The translations under genes and the position numbers were made by a program. The notes beneath the pieces were generated by a model that searched no databases, had not been told where the DNA came from, and saw only the letters and a list, made by a program, of their open reading frames with translations. A stretch of DNA of 16,466 bases from the NCBI GenBank assembly GCA_002493755.1, contig DKZT01000062.1, positions 1 through 16,466 on the forward strand. Reading direction: 5' to 3'. The number at the start of each line of letters is the position of its first letter. Position 1 is the first letter of the stretch. Below, piece after piece: positions 1 through 8,006 of this stretch. The stretch comes from Ruminococcaceae bacterium UBA7067 (lineage in GTDB: Bacteria; Bacillota; Clostridia; Oscillospirales; Acutalibacteraceae).

Positions 1-113
1 CGGGATTTGTGAAATATCGCTTTGCGATATGAAATAGCTTCGCTATGAAATATTTGCCCTTGGCAAATGTTAAGGTTGTCGCAGCTTCGCTGCTCTTTAA
101 ATAAATAATTTAC
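1..113 (-). repeat. Multi-hairpin interspersed repeat, copy A
   Basis: Four perfect short hairpins follow one another: arms ATATCGC/GCGATAT (14-30, TTT loop), ATAGC/GCTAT (34-46, TTC loop), ATTTGCC/GGCAAAT (52-68, CTT loop) and GCAGC/GCTGC (81-93, TTC loop). On the minus strand the segment from 113 leftwards matches a second copy at 14585-14675: both start GTAAATT, carry a GC-rich hairpin flanked by AAAGA and GACA, share the 14-mer CCTTAACATTTGCC and then ATTTCAT. No open reading frame fits here. It is probably a dispersed, REP-like or MITE-derived hairpin repeat. Its left boundary is not defined because it reaches the window edge. Confidence 0.7.
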
Positions 114-133
114 TCGTTTAAAGTATTCTATAA

Positions 134-152
134 TTCTTCATTTCTTCATTTC
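134..152. repeat. Short tandem octamer TTCTTCAT, about 2.4 units
   Basis: The octamer TTCTTCAT occurs at 134-141 and 142-149 and is followed by a partial TTC. It lies between hairpin repeat copy A and the terminator of the uracil-DNA glycosylase gene. It has no visible coding role and is probably part of the low-complexity flank of the repeat. Confidence 0.55.
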
Positions 153-175
153 AAAGCGGTGATTAACTGCCGGAC

Positions 176-212
176 AAAAAACAAAACTGCGGCAAGCATA
201 TCTCGCCGCAGT
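176..212 (-). terminator. Rho-independent terminator after the ddl-murF-symporter-udg operon
   Basis: On the minus strand, arms ACTGCGGC (212-205) and GCCGCAGT (193-186) form an 8-bp GC-rich stem. The inner bases can extend the stem with one mismatch. The hairpin is followed by the U-rich run TTTTGTTTTTT (186-176, its first T being the last base of the stem). It sits 18 bases beyond the stop codon of the uracil-DNA glycosylase gene and so marks the end of that operon. Confidence 0.88.
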
Positions 213-230
213 CCTGCTTACAGTATTATT

Positions 231-806
231 TTATTCGTAGGTTTCGGGGCAAAGCTCCATTATTTTTTCCTGCAAATTCAAAAAGTCCTGAAATGCCGCC
301 GGCTTATTATTTGGGTTTCGTAAAAGCGCCGCCGGGTGAAGCGTAGCCATATATAGTATTCCGTCCTTTTCAAAGAACTGACCGTGCTCCTTTGTTATCT
401 TAATATCAGGCTTAAACATCTTCATTGCGGAAATTCTGCCCAGACAGACAATGATTTTAGGCTTAATCAGCTCGATCTGCGCCTTCAGCCAGCCGTTGCA
501 CTGCTCCTGCTCCTCCGGAAACGGATCGCGGTTCTGCGGCGGTCGGCACTTGACTATATTTGCAATATAGATGTTTTTATTCCTGTCAAGGTGTACTGCC
601 GCCAGCATTTTATCAAGAAGCTTTCCGCCTCTGCCGACAAACGGCTCGCCCTGCAAATCCTCGTTTTGTCCGGGACCCTCGCCGATAAACAGAACCTTGG
701 AATTCGGATTGCCAACGCCGACTACAACATTATTTCTCGTTTCGCAAAGTCCGCATTTTCGGCAGGCAAGGCAATCGCTTTTCAGCTCCTCCCAGTTATT
801 ATACAT
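231..806 (-). CDS. Family 4 (iron-sulfur) uracil-DNA glycosylase
   Basis: This 191-residue protein should remove uracil from DNA, the first step of base excision repair of deaminated cytosine. Four cysteines placed as in family-4 enzymes (C15, C18, C87, C103) would bind a [4Fe-4S] cluster. The uracil pocket motif GEGPG (42-46), followed by NED (48-50) and a GEPFVGRGG stretch (53-61), is present. The second active-site motif, HPAALLR (157-163), lies near the C-terminus. The length is normal for the family. The start is supported by a strong ribosome binding site (GGAGGAGG, 6 bases before the ATG). It is the last gene of the ddl operon, 18 bases after the symporter, with a terminator behind it. 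A DNA repair gene in a cell-wall operon has no obvious functional link and may simply be co-transcribed. The family call is firm; glycosylase activity itself is inferred. Confidence 0.93.
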   Translation of the reverse strand: MYNNWEELKSDCLACRKCGLCETRNNVVVGVGNPNSKVLFIGEGPGQNEDLQGEPFVGRGGKLLDKMLAAVHLDRNKNIYIANIVKCRPPQNRDPFPEEQEQCNGWLKAQIELIKPKIIVCLGRISAMKMFKPDIKITKEHGQFFEKDGILYMATLHPAALLRNPNNKPAAFQDFLNLQEKIMELCPETYE

Positions 807-824
807 ATTACACCTCCTCCGGCG

Positions 825-2180
825 TTAAAGCTTGATTATTCCGAGCGTGTTGAGCACAGAGCTTACAAGGATTGCAAGAATAAATATCGGTGCAATATAC
901 TTGATAATAACCGTATACATCTTCTCACGCTTGAATTTTGACGAAAGCTTCACCTCGTCGCCAATCGTCTTTGTACCGATAAAGTAGCCGACAAGCAGGC
1001 AGGTGAAAAGCGCTACAATCGGCATCATAACGCTGTTGCTGATAAAGTCGAAGAAGTCGAGAATTGACATTCCGAAGATTGTGAAATCAGCCCATACACC
1101 AAAGCCGAGCGAGGACGGTACTCCCACCAGAAGCGCGCCGATAAGAACGATAAAGCACACAAGACGTCTGTTGAGCTTTGTTTTGTCCGTGATGATTGAT
1201 ACGATTGTTTCCATAAGTGAAACAGACGAGGTAAGCGCCGCAAAAAGCACAAGGATAAAGAACAGTGCGCCGATAATCTGACCTGCCCACATATTCTGGA
1301 ATACCTGCGGCAGGGTTATAAACATCAGCGACGGTCCTGCCTGAAGCTTTGACAAATCTCCGCCCGAGAACACGAATACAGACGGAACAATCATCAAGCC
1401 TGCAAGCACTGCAATACCGACATCGAAAATTTCAATCTGCTTTGTGGACTTCTCAATATCAACGTCCTTTTTCATATATGAGCCGTAGGTTATCATAATA
1501 CCCATAGCAAGCGACATTGAGTAGAAGAGCTGTCCGAGCGCCGCCAGAATCATATTTACATTAAGTCCGTCAAGCGTTGGTGTGAAGTAATAAAGCACGC
1601 CGTCAAGCGCTCCCGGCTGACACATTACGAATATACAGATTCCGACTGTCATAATAACGAGGACAGGCATAAGGATTTTGCTTGCTCTTTCTATACCGCC
1701 CTTAACGCCCAATAAGACAATCAGAGCCGTTAAAGCGATGAACAGGAAAAACCAGCCGAGCGGCTCCCACGTGTTTGAAATAAAGCCTTTGAAATATCCG
1801 TCCTGCGCCGCCGCGTCCATCTGATTTGTAATGAACATTGCGCTGTATTTTGTTACCCAGCCGCCGATTACGCAGTAATACGGGAAAATAATTATCGGCA
1901 CAGCCGCCGCAAGCCAGCCGAGCGCGGAGAAGCGCTTGTCAAGCTTCTTGTATGCGCCGACAACGCTCAAGCCTGTTTTTCTGCCTATTGCTATCTCGGT
2001 AACCATAAGCGCAAAGCCAAAGGTAATTGCGAGAATGATATATACAATCAAAAATGTACCGCCGCCGTATTTAGCCGCGAGATAAGGGAAACGCCATATG
2101 TTTCCAAGACCTACCGCAGAGCCAGCCGCCGCAAGGACAAAGCCGATTCTGCCGGTAAAGCTGCTTCTTTTCTTTTCCAT
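825..2180 (-). CDS. Neurotransmitter:sodium symporter (LeuT/MhsT-type) amino-acid transporter
   Basis: This 451-residue membrane protein of the NSS (SNF) family should import an amino acid with Na+. The N-terminal helix matches LeuT residue for residue in number: G20, A22, V23, G24, G26, N27, R30 and F31-P32, which include the Na+-ligand positions (G20, A22, V23, N27) and the outer-gate arginine. The glycine-rich unwound stretch GSAVGLGN is intact. The length is close to bacterial 11-helix members such as MhsT and Tyt1, shorter than 12-helix LeuT. The last hydrophobic helix is near 425-447, and the chain ends only four residues beyond it. A GAGAGG ribosome binding site lies 8 bases before the ATG. 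It follows murF by 19 bases and precedes the glycosylase by 18, so it is co-transcribed with peptidoglycan precursor genes. The substrate cannot be read from the sequence; supply of an amino acid for wall synthesis would be speculation. Confidence 0.93.
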   Translation of the reverse strand: MEKKRSSFTGRIGFVLAAAGSAVGLGNIWRFPYLAAKYGGGTFLIVYIILAITFGFALMVTEIAIGRKTGLSVVGAYKKLDKRFSALGWLAAAVPIIIFPYYCVIGGWVTKYSAMFITNQMDAAAQDGYFKGFISNTWEPLGWFFLFIALTALIVLLGVKGGIERASKILMPVLVIMTVGICIFVMCQPGALDGVLYYFTPTLDGLNVNMILAALGQLFYSMSLAMGIMITYGSYMKKDVDIEKSTKQIEIFDVGIAVLAGLMIVPSVFVFSGGDLSKLQAGPSLMFITLPQVFQNMWAGQIIGALFFILVLFAALTSSVSLMETIVSIITDKTKLNRRLVCFIVLIGALLVGVPSSLGFGVWADFTIFGMSILDFFDFISNSVMMPIVALFTCLLVGYFIGTKTIGDEVKLSSKFKREKMYTVIIKYIAPIFILAILVSSVLNTLGIIKL

Positions 2181-2199
2181 AAATTTAACCTCTCAAATC

Positions 2200-3561
2200 C
2201 TATATTTTTTTCAATTCGTCAACTATGCGCTCAAGCTTCATCGCTCTTGAAGCCTTGACAAGTATGCTGTCGCCGTCCTTTACAATGCCGCTTAGGCTGT
2301 CAATCAGCTCTTCAACTGTTTCAAACCACAGCGCACCGTCGCCGTAGCCGACCTTGATTTTTTCCGCAAGCGGTCCGACAGATACCAAAAGCTCAACGCC
2401 CTTTTCCTTTGCGTAGCTGCCTACTCTTTGGTGAAGCTCCAGCTCGTTTTCGCCAAGCTCCTTCATATCGCCGAGTATACATACGCGCCTGCCCTTGAAA
2501 TTCATCAGGGTGTCGATTGCGCCCATTACAGAGTTTGGGTTTGCGTTGTAGCAGTCGTCAATGATGTTTATTCTGCCCGTCCTGATAAGGTTATCACGGC
2601 TGCCGACTGTTTTGTAGCCTGCAACGCCGTTTGCGATTTCCTCGTCAGTCATTCCGAGGCTCTCACCCACCGCAAACGCTGCAAGAGCATTTGAAACCAT
2701 ATATGTGCCGAGAGCGTCAATGTGTACGGGGATTTTTCTTTGACCGTGAACGAGAGTACAGCTTATTCCGTCTGCGCCGTTGTTCTCAATATCCTCGGCG
2801 TAGTATTCATTAGCCGTATCAATTCCGAAATAAACGGGCGCAATACCCTCTCTGTCCTTTTGCGTTGCGAGCTTATCGTCATCGCCGTTTAAGAAAATTT
2901 CCCGATTGCCGGTCATATAATCGAAAACCTCGGTTTTCGCCTTAAGCACACCGTCACGGTCGTGCAGATTTTCAAGGTGGCAGTTGCCGATATTTGTAAT
3001 TATGCAGTGAGTCGGTCTGACCATTTTTGCAAGGCGAGTCATTTCGCCGAAGTCGGAAATACCCATTTCAACAACAGCCGCCGTGTGGCTCTCGTTCAAG
3101 CCGAAAAGCGTAATCGGTACGCCAAGCTCGTTATTGAAATTTCCCTGCGTTTTATGGACATTGAATTTCTGCGACAGCACGGCGGCAACCATCTCTTTGG
3201 TTGAGGTTTTTCCGACACTGCCCGTAATGCCTACAACAGGGATATTGAAAAGCGAACGGTAAAATTCGGCAACCCGCTTAAGTGCAGTGAGCGTTGACTC
3301 AACTACAATGCACGGCTTTGTCGGGTTTTGCGGCACGCTTTCACAAATCGCACAGACCGCTCCTTGTTCAAAGCACTGCTCTATGTAAGCGTGACCGTCA
3401 CTGCGCTCGCCCTTGATTGCGGCAAAGCAGAAGCCGCTTTCAGCCTTGCGGCTGTCCGTTACAATAGTTCTGACCTCGGTCTGCTTTAGAGCTTCATCAC
3501 CGACATAGCTGCCGCCGCAGGCTTTCACAATATCATTAATAGTAAAATTAATCGTAATCAC
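2200..3561 (-). CDS. murF: UDP-N-acetylmuramoyl-tripeptide--D-alanyl-D-alanine ligase
   Basis: MurF adds the D-Ala-D-Ala dipeptide to the UDP-MurNAc-tripeptide in the cytoplasm, using ATP, to finish the soluble peptidoglycan precursor. The 453-residue chain has the usual three parts: an N-terminal UMP-binding domain (about 1-107, DSR at 36-38), a central ATPase with P-loop GSVGKTST (114-121), TQGNFNNELGVP (138-149) and VEMG (164-167), and a C-terminal domain with the MurF signature YNANPNS. The start is GTG and overlaps the ddl stop codon as GTGA (4 bases). Little Shine-Dalgarno sequence precedes it, so its translation is probably coupled to that of ddl, which makes its dipeptide substrate. 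No key residue appears to be missing. Confidence 0.97.
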   Translation of the reverse strand: MITINFTINDIVKACGGSYVGDEALKQTEVRTIVTDSRKAESGFCFAAIKGERSDGHAYIEQCFEQGAVCAICESVPQNPTKPCIVVESTLTALKRVAEFYRSLFNIPVVGITGSVGKTSTKEMVAAVLSQKFNVHKTQGNFNNELGVPITLFGLNESHTAAVVEMGISDFGEMTRLAKMVRPTHCIITNIGNCHLENLHDRDGVLKAKTEVFDYMTGNREIFLNGDDDKLATQKDREGIAPVYFGIDTANEYYAEDIENNGADGISCTLVHGQRKIPVHIDALGTYMVSNALAAFAVGESLGMTDEEIANGVAGYKTVGSRDNLIRTGRINIIDDCYNANPNSVMGAIDTLMNFKGRRVCILGDMKELGENELELHQRVGSYAKEKGVELLVSVGPLAEKIKVGYGDGALWFETVEELIDSLSGIVKDGDSILVKASRAMKLERIVDELKKI

Positions 3562-4616
3562 CCCAAACAGTTATATTTTTCAAGTGAAATCAGCGCAAGC
3601 TTTTCACACAGCTCGGGGTAATCTATACCGACTGCCGCCGCCTCCTGCGGCAACAGGCTTGTCGGGGTCATACCCGGAAGTGTGTTCGCCTCAAGGCAGT
3701 AAAAGCTGTTGTCCTCTGAGAGTATGAAATCAACCCTTGCGTAAGCGTCAAGCTTCAAAGCCTTATATGCGTGTTCAGCCTCACGCTGAATTTTTTCCGT
3801 TACCTCTGTGCAGATATCGGCTGGGCAATATTCATCGGTGCTGCCCGGCTGATATTTATTCACATAATCATAAAAGCCCTGCTTCGGCACAATCTCGATA
3901 ATCGGCAGAGCCTTGCCGTCAATAAGACCGACTGACAGCTCCCTGCCCTTTACGAACTGCTCAACGAGAACCTCGTCCTCATACTTAAACGCCTCTTGCA
4001 TAGCGGCTTCATATTCATCACGACTGCTCACTATTGAAACACCCACGCTGCTGCCGCCCGAGCAAGGCTTGACAACACACGGGAATGCGTTCCACTCCAA
4101 TACTCTGCCGTTGCTCATATCGGCTTTTGCAAACACACTGCCGACCGGTGTTGGAACATTGTGATAAAGGAAAATGCTCTTTGAAATGCCCTTATCCATC
4201 GCCAAGGCACTGCCAAGACTGCCCGAGCCTGTGTACTTTATGCCGAGCAAATCAAGAGTTGCCTGAAGCTTGCCGTTTTCGCCGACATCGCCGTGAAGCG
4301 CAAGGAAGGTTATATCTGCGCTTTTGCATATTTCCTCAACATTCTGCCCAAGAAAGCGGTTCGATTTATCCTTTCGGCTCGCCTTGATTTTTGCAATATC
4401 AGGAACTCTGTTTCCTATCGGAGCGTTTGCTGTAAAGCTGTAATTGCTTTCAAACAGCTTTTCTATATCACACTCATCTTGTTCATATCCCATAAACACG
4501 TCAAGCAAGACTACATTATGACCTTTTTTTCTCAGTGCATCAGCAACAAGACAGCCTGATGTTATCGACACATCTCTTTCCGTGCTGAGTCCTCCCGCAA
4601 GTACAACAATTTTCAT
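3558..4616 (-). CDS. ddl: D-alanine--D-alanine ligase
   Basis: Ddl is an ATP-grasp enzyme that joins two D-alanines for the stem-peptide terminus. The 352-residue chain begins with the typical VVLAGGLSTERDVS (4-17) and contains HGDVGENG (108-115), the ATP-binding VVKPCSGGSSVGVS (181-194), a glutamate-containing VLVEQFVKGRELSVG stretch (216-230) and the metal/product site EANTLPGMTPTSLLP (309-323). Residues K254-Y255 in the omega loop correspond to the Lys-Tyr pair of true D-Ala:D-Ala ligases. D-Ala:D-lactate ligases usually have Phe there and the VanA group His. This suggests ordinary, vancomycin-sensitive termini, an inference from motif position only. It is the first gene of its operon, with a clear promoter. 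The SD-like AAGGAG lies rather far (14 bases) from the ATG, but the N-terminus fixes this start. Confidence 0.97.
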   Translation of the reverse strand: MKIVVLAGGLSTERDVSITSGCLVADALRKKGHNVVLLDVFMGYEQDECDIEKLFESNYSFTANAPIGNRVPDIAKIKASRKDKSNRFLGQNVEEICKSADITFLALHGDVGENGKLQATLDLLGIKYTGSGSLGSALAMDKGISKSIFLYHNVPTPVGSVFAKADMSNGRVLEWNAFPCVVKPCSGGSSVGVSIVSSRDEYEAAMQEAFKYEDEVLVEQFVKGRELSVGLIDGKALPIIEIVPKQGFYDYVNKYQPGSTDEYCPADICTEVTEKIQREAEHAYKALKLDAYARVDFILSEDNSFYCLEANTLPGMTPTSLLPQEAAAVGIDYPELCEKLALISLEKYNCLG

Positions 4617-4676
4617 AATTTATCCGTAAGCTCCTTTCCAAACCATACACCTCAAATTAAAAGACAATACACGAAT

Positions 4677-4705
4677 ATTATATTACCTCACAGCCTATTT
4701 TGCAA
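4677..4705 (-). promoter_or_regulatory. Sigma-A type promoter of the ddl-murF operon
   Basis: On the minus strand, a TTGCAA -35 box (4705-4700) is separated by exactly 17 bases from a perfect TATAAT -10 box (4682-4677). Transcription should start near 4670, giving a leader of about 55 bases before ddl. The -35 box lies one base beyond the U-run of the upstream terminator, so termination of one operon and initiation of the next are packed together. Confidence 0.8.
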
Positions 4706-4706
4706 G

Positions 4707-4736
4707 AAAAACCCCGTGGAAATTCACGGGGTTTTT
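4707..4736 (-). terminator. Bidirectional rho-independent terminator ending the carA-dapL operon
   Basis: A perfect 12-bp stem, arms AAAAACCCCGTG (4707-4718) and CACGGGGTTTTT (4725-4736), closes a 6-base loop. The A-run on one side and T-run on the other let it work in both directions. It lies 28 bases after the stop codon of the small unknown gene and separates the two large minus-strand operons. Confidence 0.92.
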
Positions 4737-4764
4737 AGGAATTACAGTTAATTCAAGCTTAGGC

Positions 4765-5052
4765 TCAACCCAGCGCTCTGTTGAGCCAGATTTCGCCGAT
4801 GTCCATTGCGAGGTACAAGCCATGCTTTTCGCTCGACTTCACAACCTGCTTTCTCGGCGGAATGTCGGGGTCTGTGCACATAAGCTGAACCGTTACTTTG
4901 TCGGCAACATCAAGGTCGTTTACCTTTTTTGAAGTTTTAACCTGAAGGCGAATAACATATTTTTCGTCCATATTTCCGTAATAAAGGTCATTGCCGACAC
5001 GTACAAGCGGTCTGCCCTTGTATGTCGGGAACGCCGATTTCTGCTTTGCCAT
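4765..5052 (-). CDS. Small conserved-looking protein of unknown function
   Basis: I do not recognise a named family. The protein has 95 residues, no signal peptide and no membrane helix. It is soluble and mixed in character, with a basic N-terminus (MAKQKS), a VRVGNDLYYGNM stretch (17-28) and alternating hydrophobic positions in YVIRLQVKT and KVTVQLMCT that suggest beta strands, perhaps a small barrel. There is one cysteine, near position 59. It is very likely real because an AAAGGAGG ribosome binding site stands ideally before the ATG, it follows dapL by only 36 bases, and a strong terminator follows it. As the last gene of the carA-carB/dapF-pyrG-dapL operon it is probably made together with nucleotide and DAP enzymes, but no role can be assigned. 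Confidence 0.85.
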   Translation of the reverse strand: MAKQKSAFPTYKGRPLVRVGNDLYYGNMDEKYVIRLQVKTSKKVNDLDVADKVTVQLMCTDPDIPPRKQVVKSSEKHGLYLAMDIGEIWLNRALG

Positions 5053-5088
5053 TTTTCGTCCTCCTTTTATATTCTTGCTTCTTTATTA

Positions 5089-6300
5089 TTATTTCGAGAG
5101 AAGCTTCTTTATTCTCTCCATTGCCTCAATGGTCTTGTCACGGTCACCGAAGGAGGTCAGTCTGAAATATCCCTCGCCGTTCTTGCCGAAGCCTGCGCCC
5201 GGTGTACCTACAACATTAGCTTCGGTGAGAAGATAGTCGAAGAACTCCCAAGAACCCATACCGTTCGGGCACTTAAGCCAGATGTAGGGCGAGTTCTTGC
5301 CGCCCGAATACCATATGCCAAGCTCGTCAAAGGTTTTTGCAATAATTCTTGCGTTCTCCTTGTAATACTCAAGGTTCTCAGCGCACTGCTTCTGACCCTC
5401 TTCAGAGAATACAGCGGCTGCACCGCACTGAACAGGATACGAAACGCCGTTGAACTTTGAGCCTTGTCTTCTGCCCCAAATCTGGGAAACATTTACAACA
5501 GTGCCGTCCTCTGTTACAACCTCAAGCTCCTTCGGAATTACCGTGTAGCCGCAGCGAAGTCCTGTAAAGCCTGCTGTCTTTGAGAGTGAGCAAATCTCGA
5601 TAGCACACTTTTTAGCTCCCTCGATTGCAAAAATACTTCTCGGAACATCTTCATCGGTGATAAATGCTTCATAAGCCGCGTCATAGATTATTATAGCCTT
5701 ATTGTCAAGCGCATAATCAACCCAAGCCTTGAGCTGAGCTGTTGTGAAAGCTGCGCCTGTCGGGTTGTTCGGTGAGCAAAGGTAGATTAAATCTGCGTGA
5801 ACACTCGGGTCGGGAACGGCATTAAAGCCTGTTTCCTGAGTTGAGTCAATGTAGATTACCTCTCTGCCGCTCATAAGATTCGAGTCAACATAAACAGGGT
5901 ATGCAGGGTCGGAGATAAGAACTGTGTTTTTGTCACTGAAAATATCAACAATATTGCCGCAGTCCGACTTTGCGCCGTCGCTGATTCTTATATCGTCAGC
6001 AGGAACATCCACACCAAAGCTCTTGTAATAGTTTGAGATTGCTTCTTTTAAGAAGTCGTAGCCTGTGCCGCTGTCCTCATAGCCCTTGAATGTTTCCTTA
6101 ACGCCCATCTCTTCAATGCCCTTTTTTACAGCCTCAACAACACACGGAGCAAGCGGAAGAGTGACGTCGCCGATACCCATTCTGATGATGTTATCCTTTT
6201 TGTCGGGATTGTTTGCGATAAATTCGTTAATCTTTTTCGCAATATTAATAAAAAGATAGTTTTTCTCAAGCTTTAAAAAGTTTTCGTTAATGTACGGCAT
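5089..6300 (-). CDS. dapL: LL-diaminopimelate aminotransferase
   Basis: DapL is a PLP enzyme that converts tetrahydrodipicolinate directly to LL-diaminopimelate with glutamate as amino donor, replacing the DapD/DapC/DapE steps. The 403-residue length is typical. Visible features are the N-terminal NENFLKLEKNYLF region with MGIGDVTLPL (41-50), SPNNPTG (176-182), IIYDAAYEAFI with the PLP-contacting D207 and Y210, the Schiff-base lysine K241 in SLSKTAGFTGLRCGY (238-252), and a substrate-carboxylate arginine in FRLTSFG (R380). The start has a good AAGGGAG ribosome binding site. It follows pyrG by 38 bases. Its product is the substrate of DapF, encoded upstream in the same operon as part of the CarB fusion. 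Confidence 0.96.
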   Translation of the reverse strand: MPYINENFLKLEKNYLFINIAKKINEFIANNPDKKDNIIRMGIGDVTLPLAPCVVEAVKKGIEEMGVKETFKGYEDSGTGYDFLKEAISNYYKSFGVDVPADDIRISDGAKSDCGNIVDIFSDKNTVLISDPAYPVYVDSNLMSGREVIYIDSTQETGFNAVPDPSVHADLIYLCSPNNPTGAAFTTAQLKAWVDYALDNKAIIIYDAAYEAFITDEDVPRSIFAIEGAKKCAIEICSLSKTAGFTGLRCGYTVIPKELEVVTEDGTVVNVSQIWGRRQGSKFNGVSYPVQCGAAAVFSEEGQKQCAENLEYYKENARIIAKTFDELGIWYSGGKNSPYIWLKCPNGMGSWEFFDYLLTEANVVGTPGAGFGKNGEGYFRLTSFGDRDKTIEAMERIKKLLSK

Positions 6301-6338
6301 ATTTTTCTCCCTTTCTATTATCAGTTTATTTCGCAGGA

Positions 6339-7943
6339 TTATCTGTCCTTATTTTCTATTGACGCCTTAACAAAGTCCCTGAACAGAGGGTGAGCGTGGT
6401 TAGGTCTGCTTTTGAATTCAGGATGATACTGAACTCCGATATAGAAACGGTTTGCCGGAATTTCAACAGCCTCAACAAGCATTCCGTTCGGAGAAGTACC
6501 CGTTACCATCATACCGTTTTGTTCAAATTCGTCACGATACTCGTTGTTAAACTCATAACGGTGACGGTGGCGCTCTGCAATTTCGCTCTTGCCGTAAGCC
6601 TGCGACATCTTACTGTCCGCCTTAATCTTGCACGGATATGCGCCGAGCCGCATTGTGCCGCCCATATCAACAACGCCGAGCTGGTCGGGCATAAGGTCGA
6701 TTACCTTGTTTTCGCTCTTCGGGTTAAACTCGCCGCTGTTTGCGTCCTCATATTTTAAAACATTTCTTGCAAACTCGATAACCGCAGTCTGCATACCGAG
6801 GCAAATGCCGAGATACGGAATGTCCTTTTCTCTTGCATATTTTGCGGCTGTGATTTTGCCGTCAACGCCTCTGTCGCCAAAGCCGCCGGGAACGAGAATA
6901 CCGTCGCAGTCGCCGAGCAAATCTTCAACAGTGTATGCAGTTACAAGCTCTGCGTCAACCCACTTGATTTCAACGTGAGCCGCATTTTCATAGCCTGCGT
7001 GGTGAAGAGCCTCGGCAACCGACAGATAAGCGTCGTGAAGCTGAACATACTTGCCGACAAGTGCAATCTTAACCTCTTTATTTCTCGACTCTATTCTGTC
7101 GAGCATTTCAAGCCATTCTGTCATATCGCCCGGCTTGCTGTCAAGGTGAAGCTCACGGCAGACTATATCTGAGAAATTATTCTTTTCAAGCATAAGTGGA
7201 GCCTGATAAAGCACCGGAAGAGTTATGTTCTCAATTACGCAGTCGGGCTTAACATTGCAGAACAGAGCGATTTTCTTGAAGATGCTCTCCTCAAGCGGCT
7301 CGTCACAGCGAAGCACGATAATATCGGGGTTAATTCCGAGAGAGCGAAGCTCCTTGACTGAGTGCTGAGTCGGCTTAGACTTATGCTCCTCAGAGCCTTT
7401 GATGTACGGCACGAGTGTAACGTGAATGAAAATGCAGTTTTCCTGACCAACCTCAAGAGATACCTGACGGATAGCCTCTAAAAACGGCTGGCTTTCAATA
7501 TCGCCGACTGTGCCGCCGATTTCCGTAATAACTATATCGGCGTTCGACTTTTTACCTACGTTGAAGATAAAGTTCTTTATTTCGTTTGTGATGTGGGGAA
7601 TTACCTGAACCGTTTCGCCGAGATATTCGCCTGCTCTTTCCTTTTCAAGAACATTTGAGTAAACCTTGCCTGTTGTGAGGTTTGAATATTTGTTGAGGTT
7701 TTCGTCGATAAAACGCTCGTAGTGGCCGAGGTCGAGGTCGGTTTCGGCTCCGTCCTCAGTAACATAAACCTCGCCGTGCTGGAACGGACTCATTGTACCC
7801 GGGTCAACATTGATATACGGGTCAAGCTTCTGAGCCGCTATTTTATAGCCTCTCGCCTTTAAAAGCCGTCCGAGTGATGCGGCTGTAATTCCTTTACCAA
7901 GACCCGACACAACGCCGCCTGTTACAAATATATATTTAGTCAT
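6339..7943 (-). CDS. pyrG: CTP synthase (glutamine-hydrolysing)
   Basis: PyrG makes CTP from UTP, ATP and glutamine. The 534-residue protein has the N-terminal synthase domain (about 1-270) with P-loop VVSGLGKG (11-18), LDPYINVDPGTMSPFQHGEV (40-59) and EIGGTVGDIES (141-151). Its C-terminal class I glutamine amidotransferase domain (about 290-530) has the nucleophile C381 in GICLGMQ and the H507/E509 pair in GVQYHPEF, so the triad is complete. An AAAGGAAAG ribosome binding site precedes the ATG. The gene is internal to the operon, 89 bases after the carB-dapF fusion, with a hairpin in that gap. The Bacillus-type leader control, which needs pyrG near its own promoter, is not apparent. It shares glutamine as nitrogen donor with CarA. 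Confidence 0.97.
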   Translation of the reverse strand: MTKYIFVTGGVVSGLGKGITAASLGRLLKARGYKIAAQKLDPYINVDPGTMSPFQHGEVYVTEDGAETDLDLGHYERFIDENLNKYSNLTTGKVYSNVLEKERAGEYLGETVQVIPHITNEIKNFIFNVGKKSNADIVITEIGGTVGDIESQPFLEAIRQVSLEVGQENCIFIHVTLVPYIKGSEEHKSKPTQHSVKELRSLGINPDIIVLRCDEPLEESIFKKIALFCNVKPDCVIENITLPVLYQAPLMLEKNNFSDIVCRELHLDSKPGDMTEWLEMLDRIESRNKEVKIALVGKYVQLHDAYLSVAEALHHAGYENAAHVEIKWVDAELVTAYTVEDLLGDCDGILVPGGFGDRGVDGKITAAKYAREKDIPYLGICLGMQTAVIEFARNVLKYEDANSGEFNPKSENKVIDLMPDQLGVVDMGGTMRLGAYPCKIKADSKMSQAYGKSEIAERHRHRYEFNNEYRDEFEQNGMMVTGTSPNGMLVEAVEIPANRFYIGVQYHPEFKSRPNHAHPLFRDFVKASIENKDR

Positions 7944-7980
7944 TCCTCAAACTTTCCTTTCTTTCTGTATTATCAAGCCT

Positions 7981-8006
7981 GTGCCGCCGATTTGTACAGG
8001 CGGCAC
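7981..8006 (-). other. Intercistronic hairpin between carB-dapF and pyrG
   Basis: Arms GTGCCGCC (7981-7988) and GGCGGCAC (7999-8006) form a perfect 8-bp GC-rich stem with a 10-base loop, about 27 bases past the fusion stop codon. On the minus strand it is followed by AGGCTTGATAATAC, without a U-run, so it does not look like an intrinsic terminator. It may protect or mark a processing point in the mRNA, or be the stem of a protein-dependent attenuator. Its function is not shown. Confidence 0.6.

Noticed and set aside
384..941. Plus-strand open frame of 185 codons across udg and the symporter end
   Set aside because: It spans two real minus-strand genes and their gap; its composition is that of a shadow frame.
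3558..4616. Van-type D-Ala:D-Lac ligase
   Set aside because: The omega-loop Lys-Tyr pair and the murF partner fit an ordinary D-Ala:D-Ala ligase, and no vanH or vanX is nearby.
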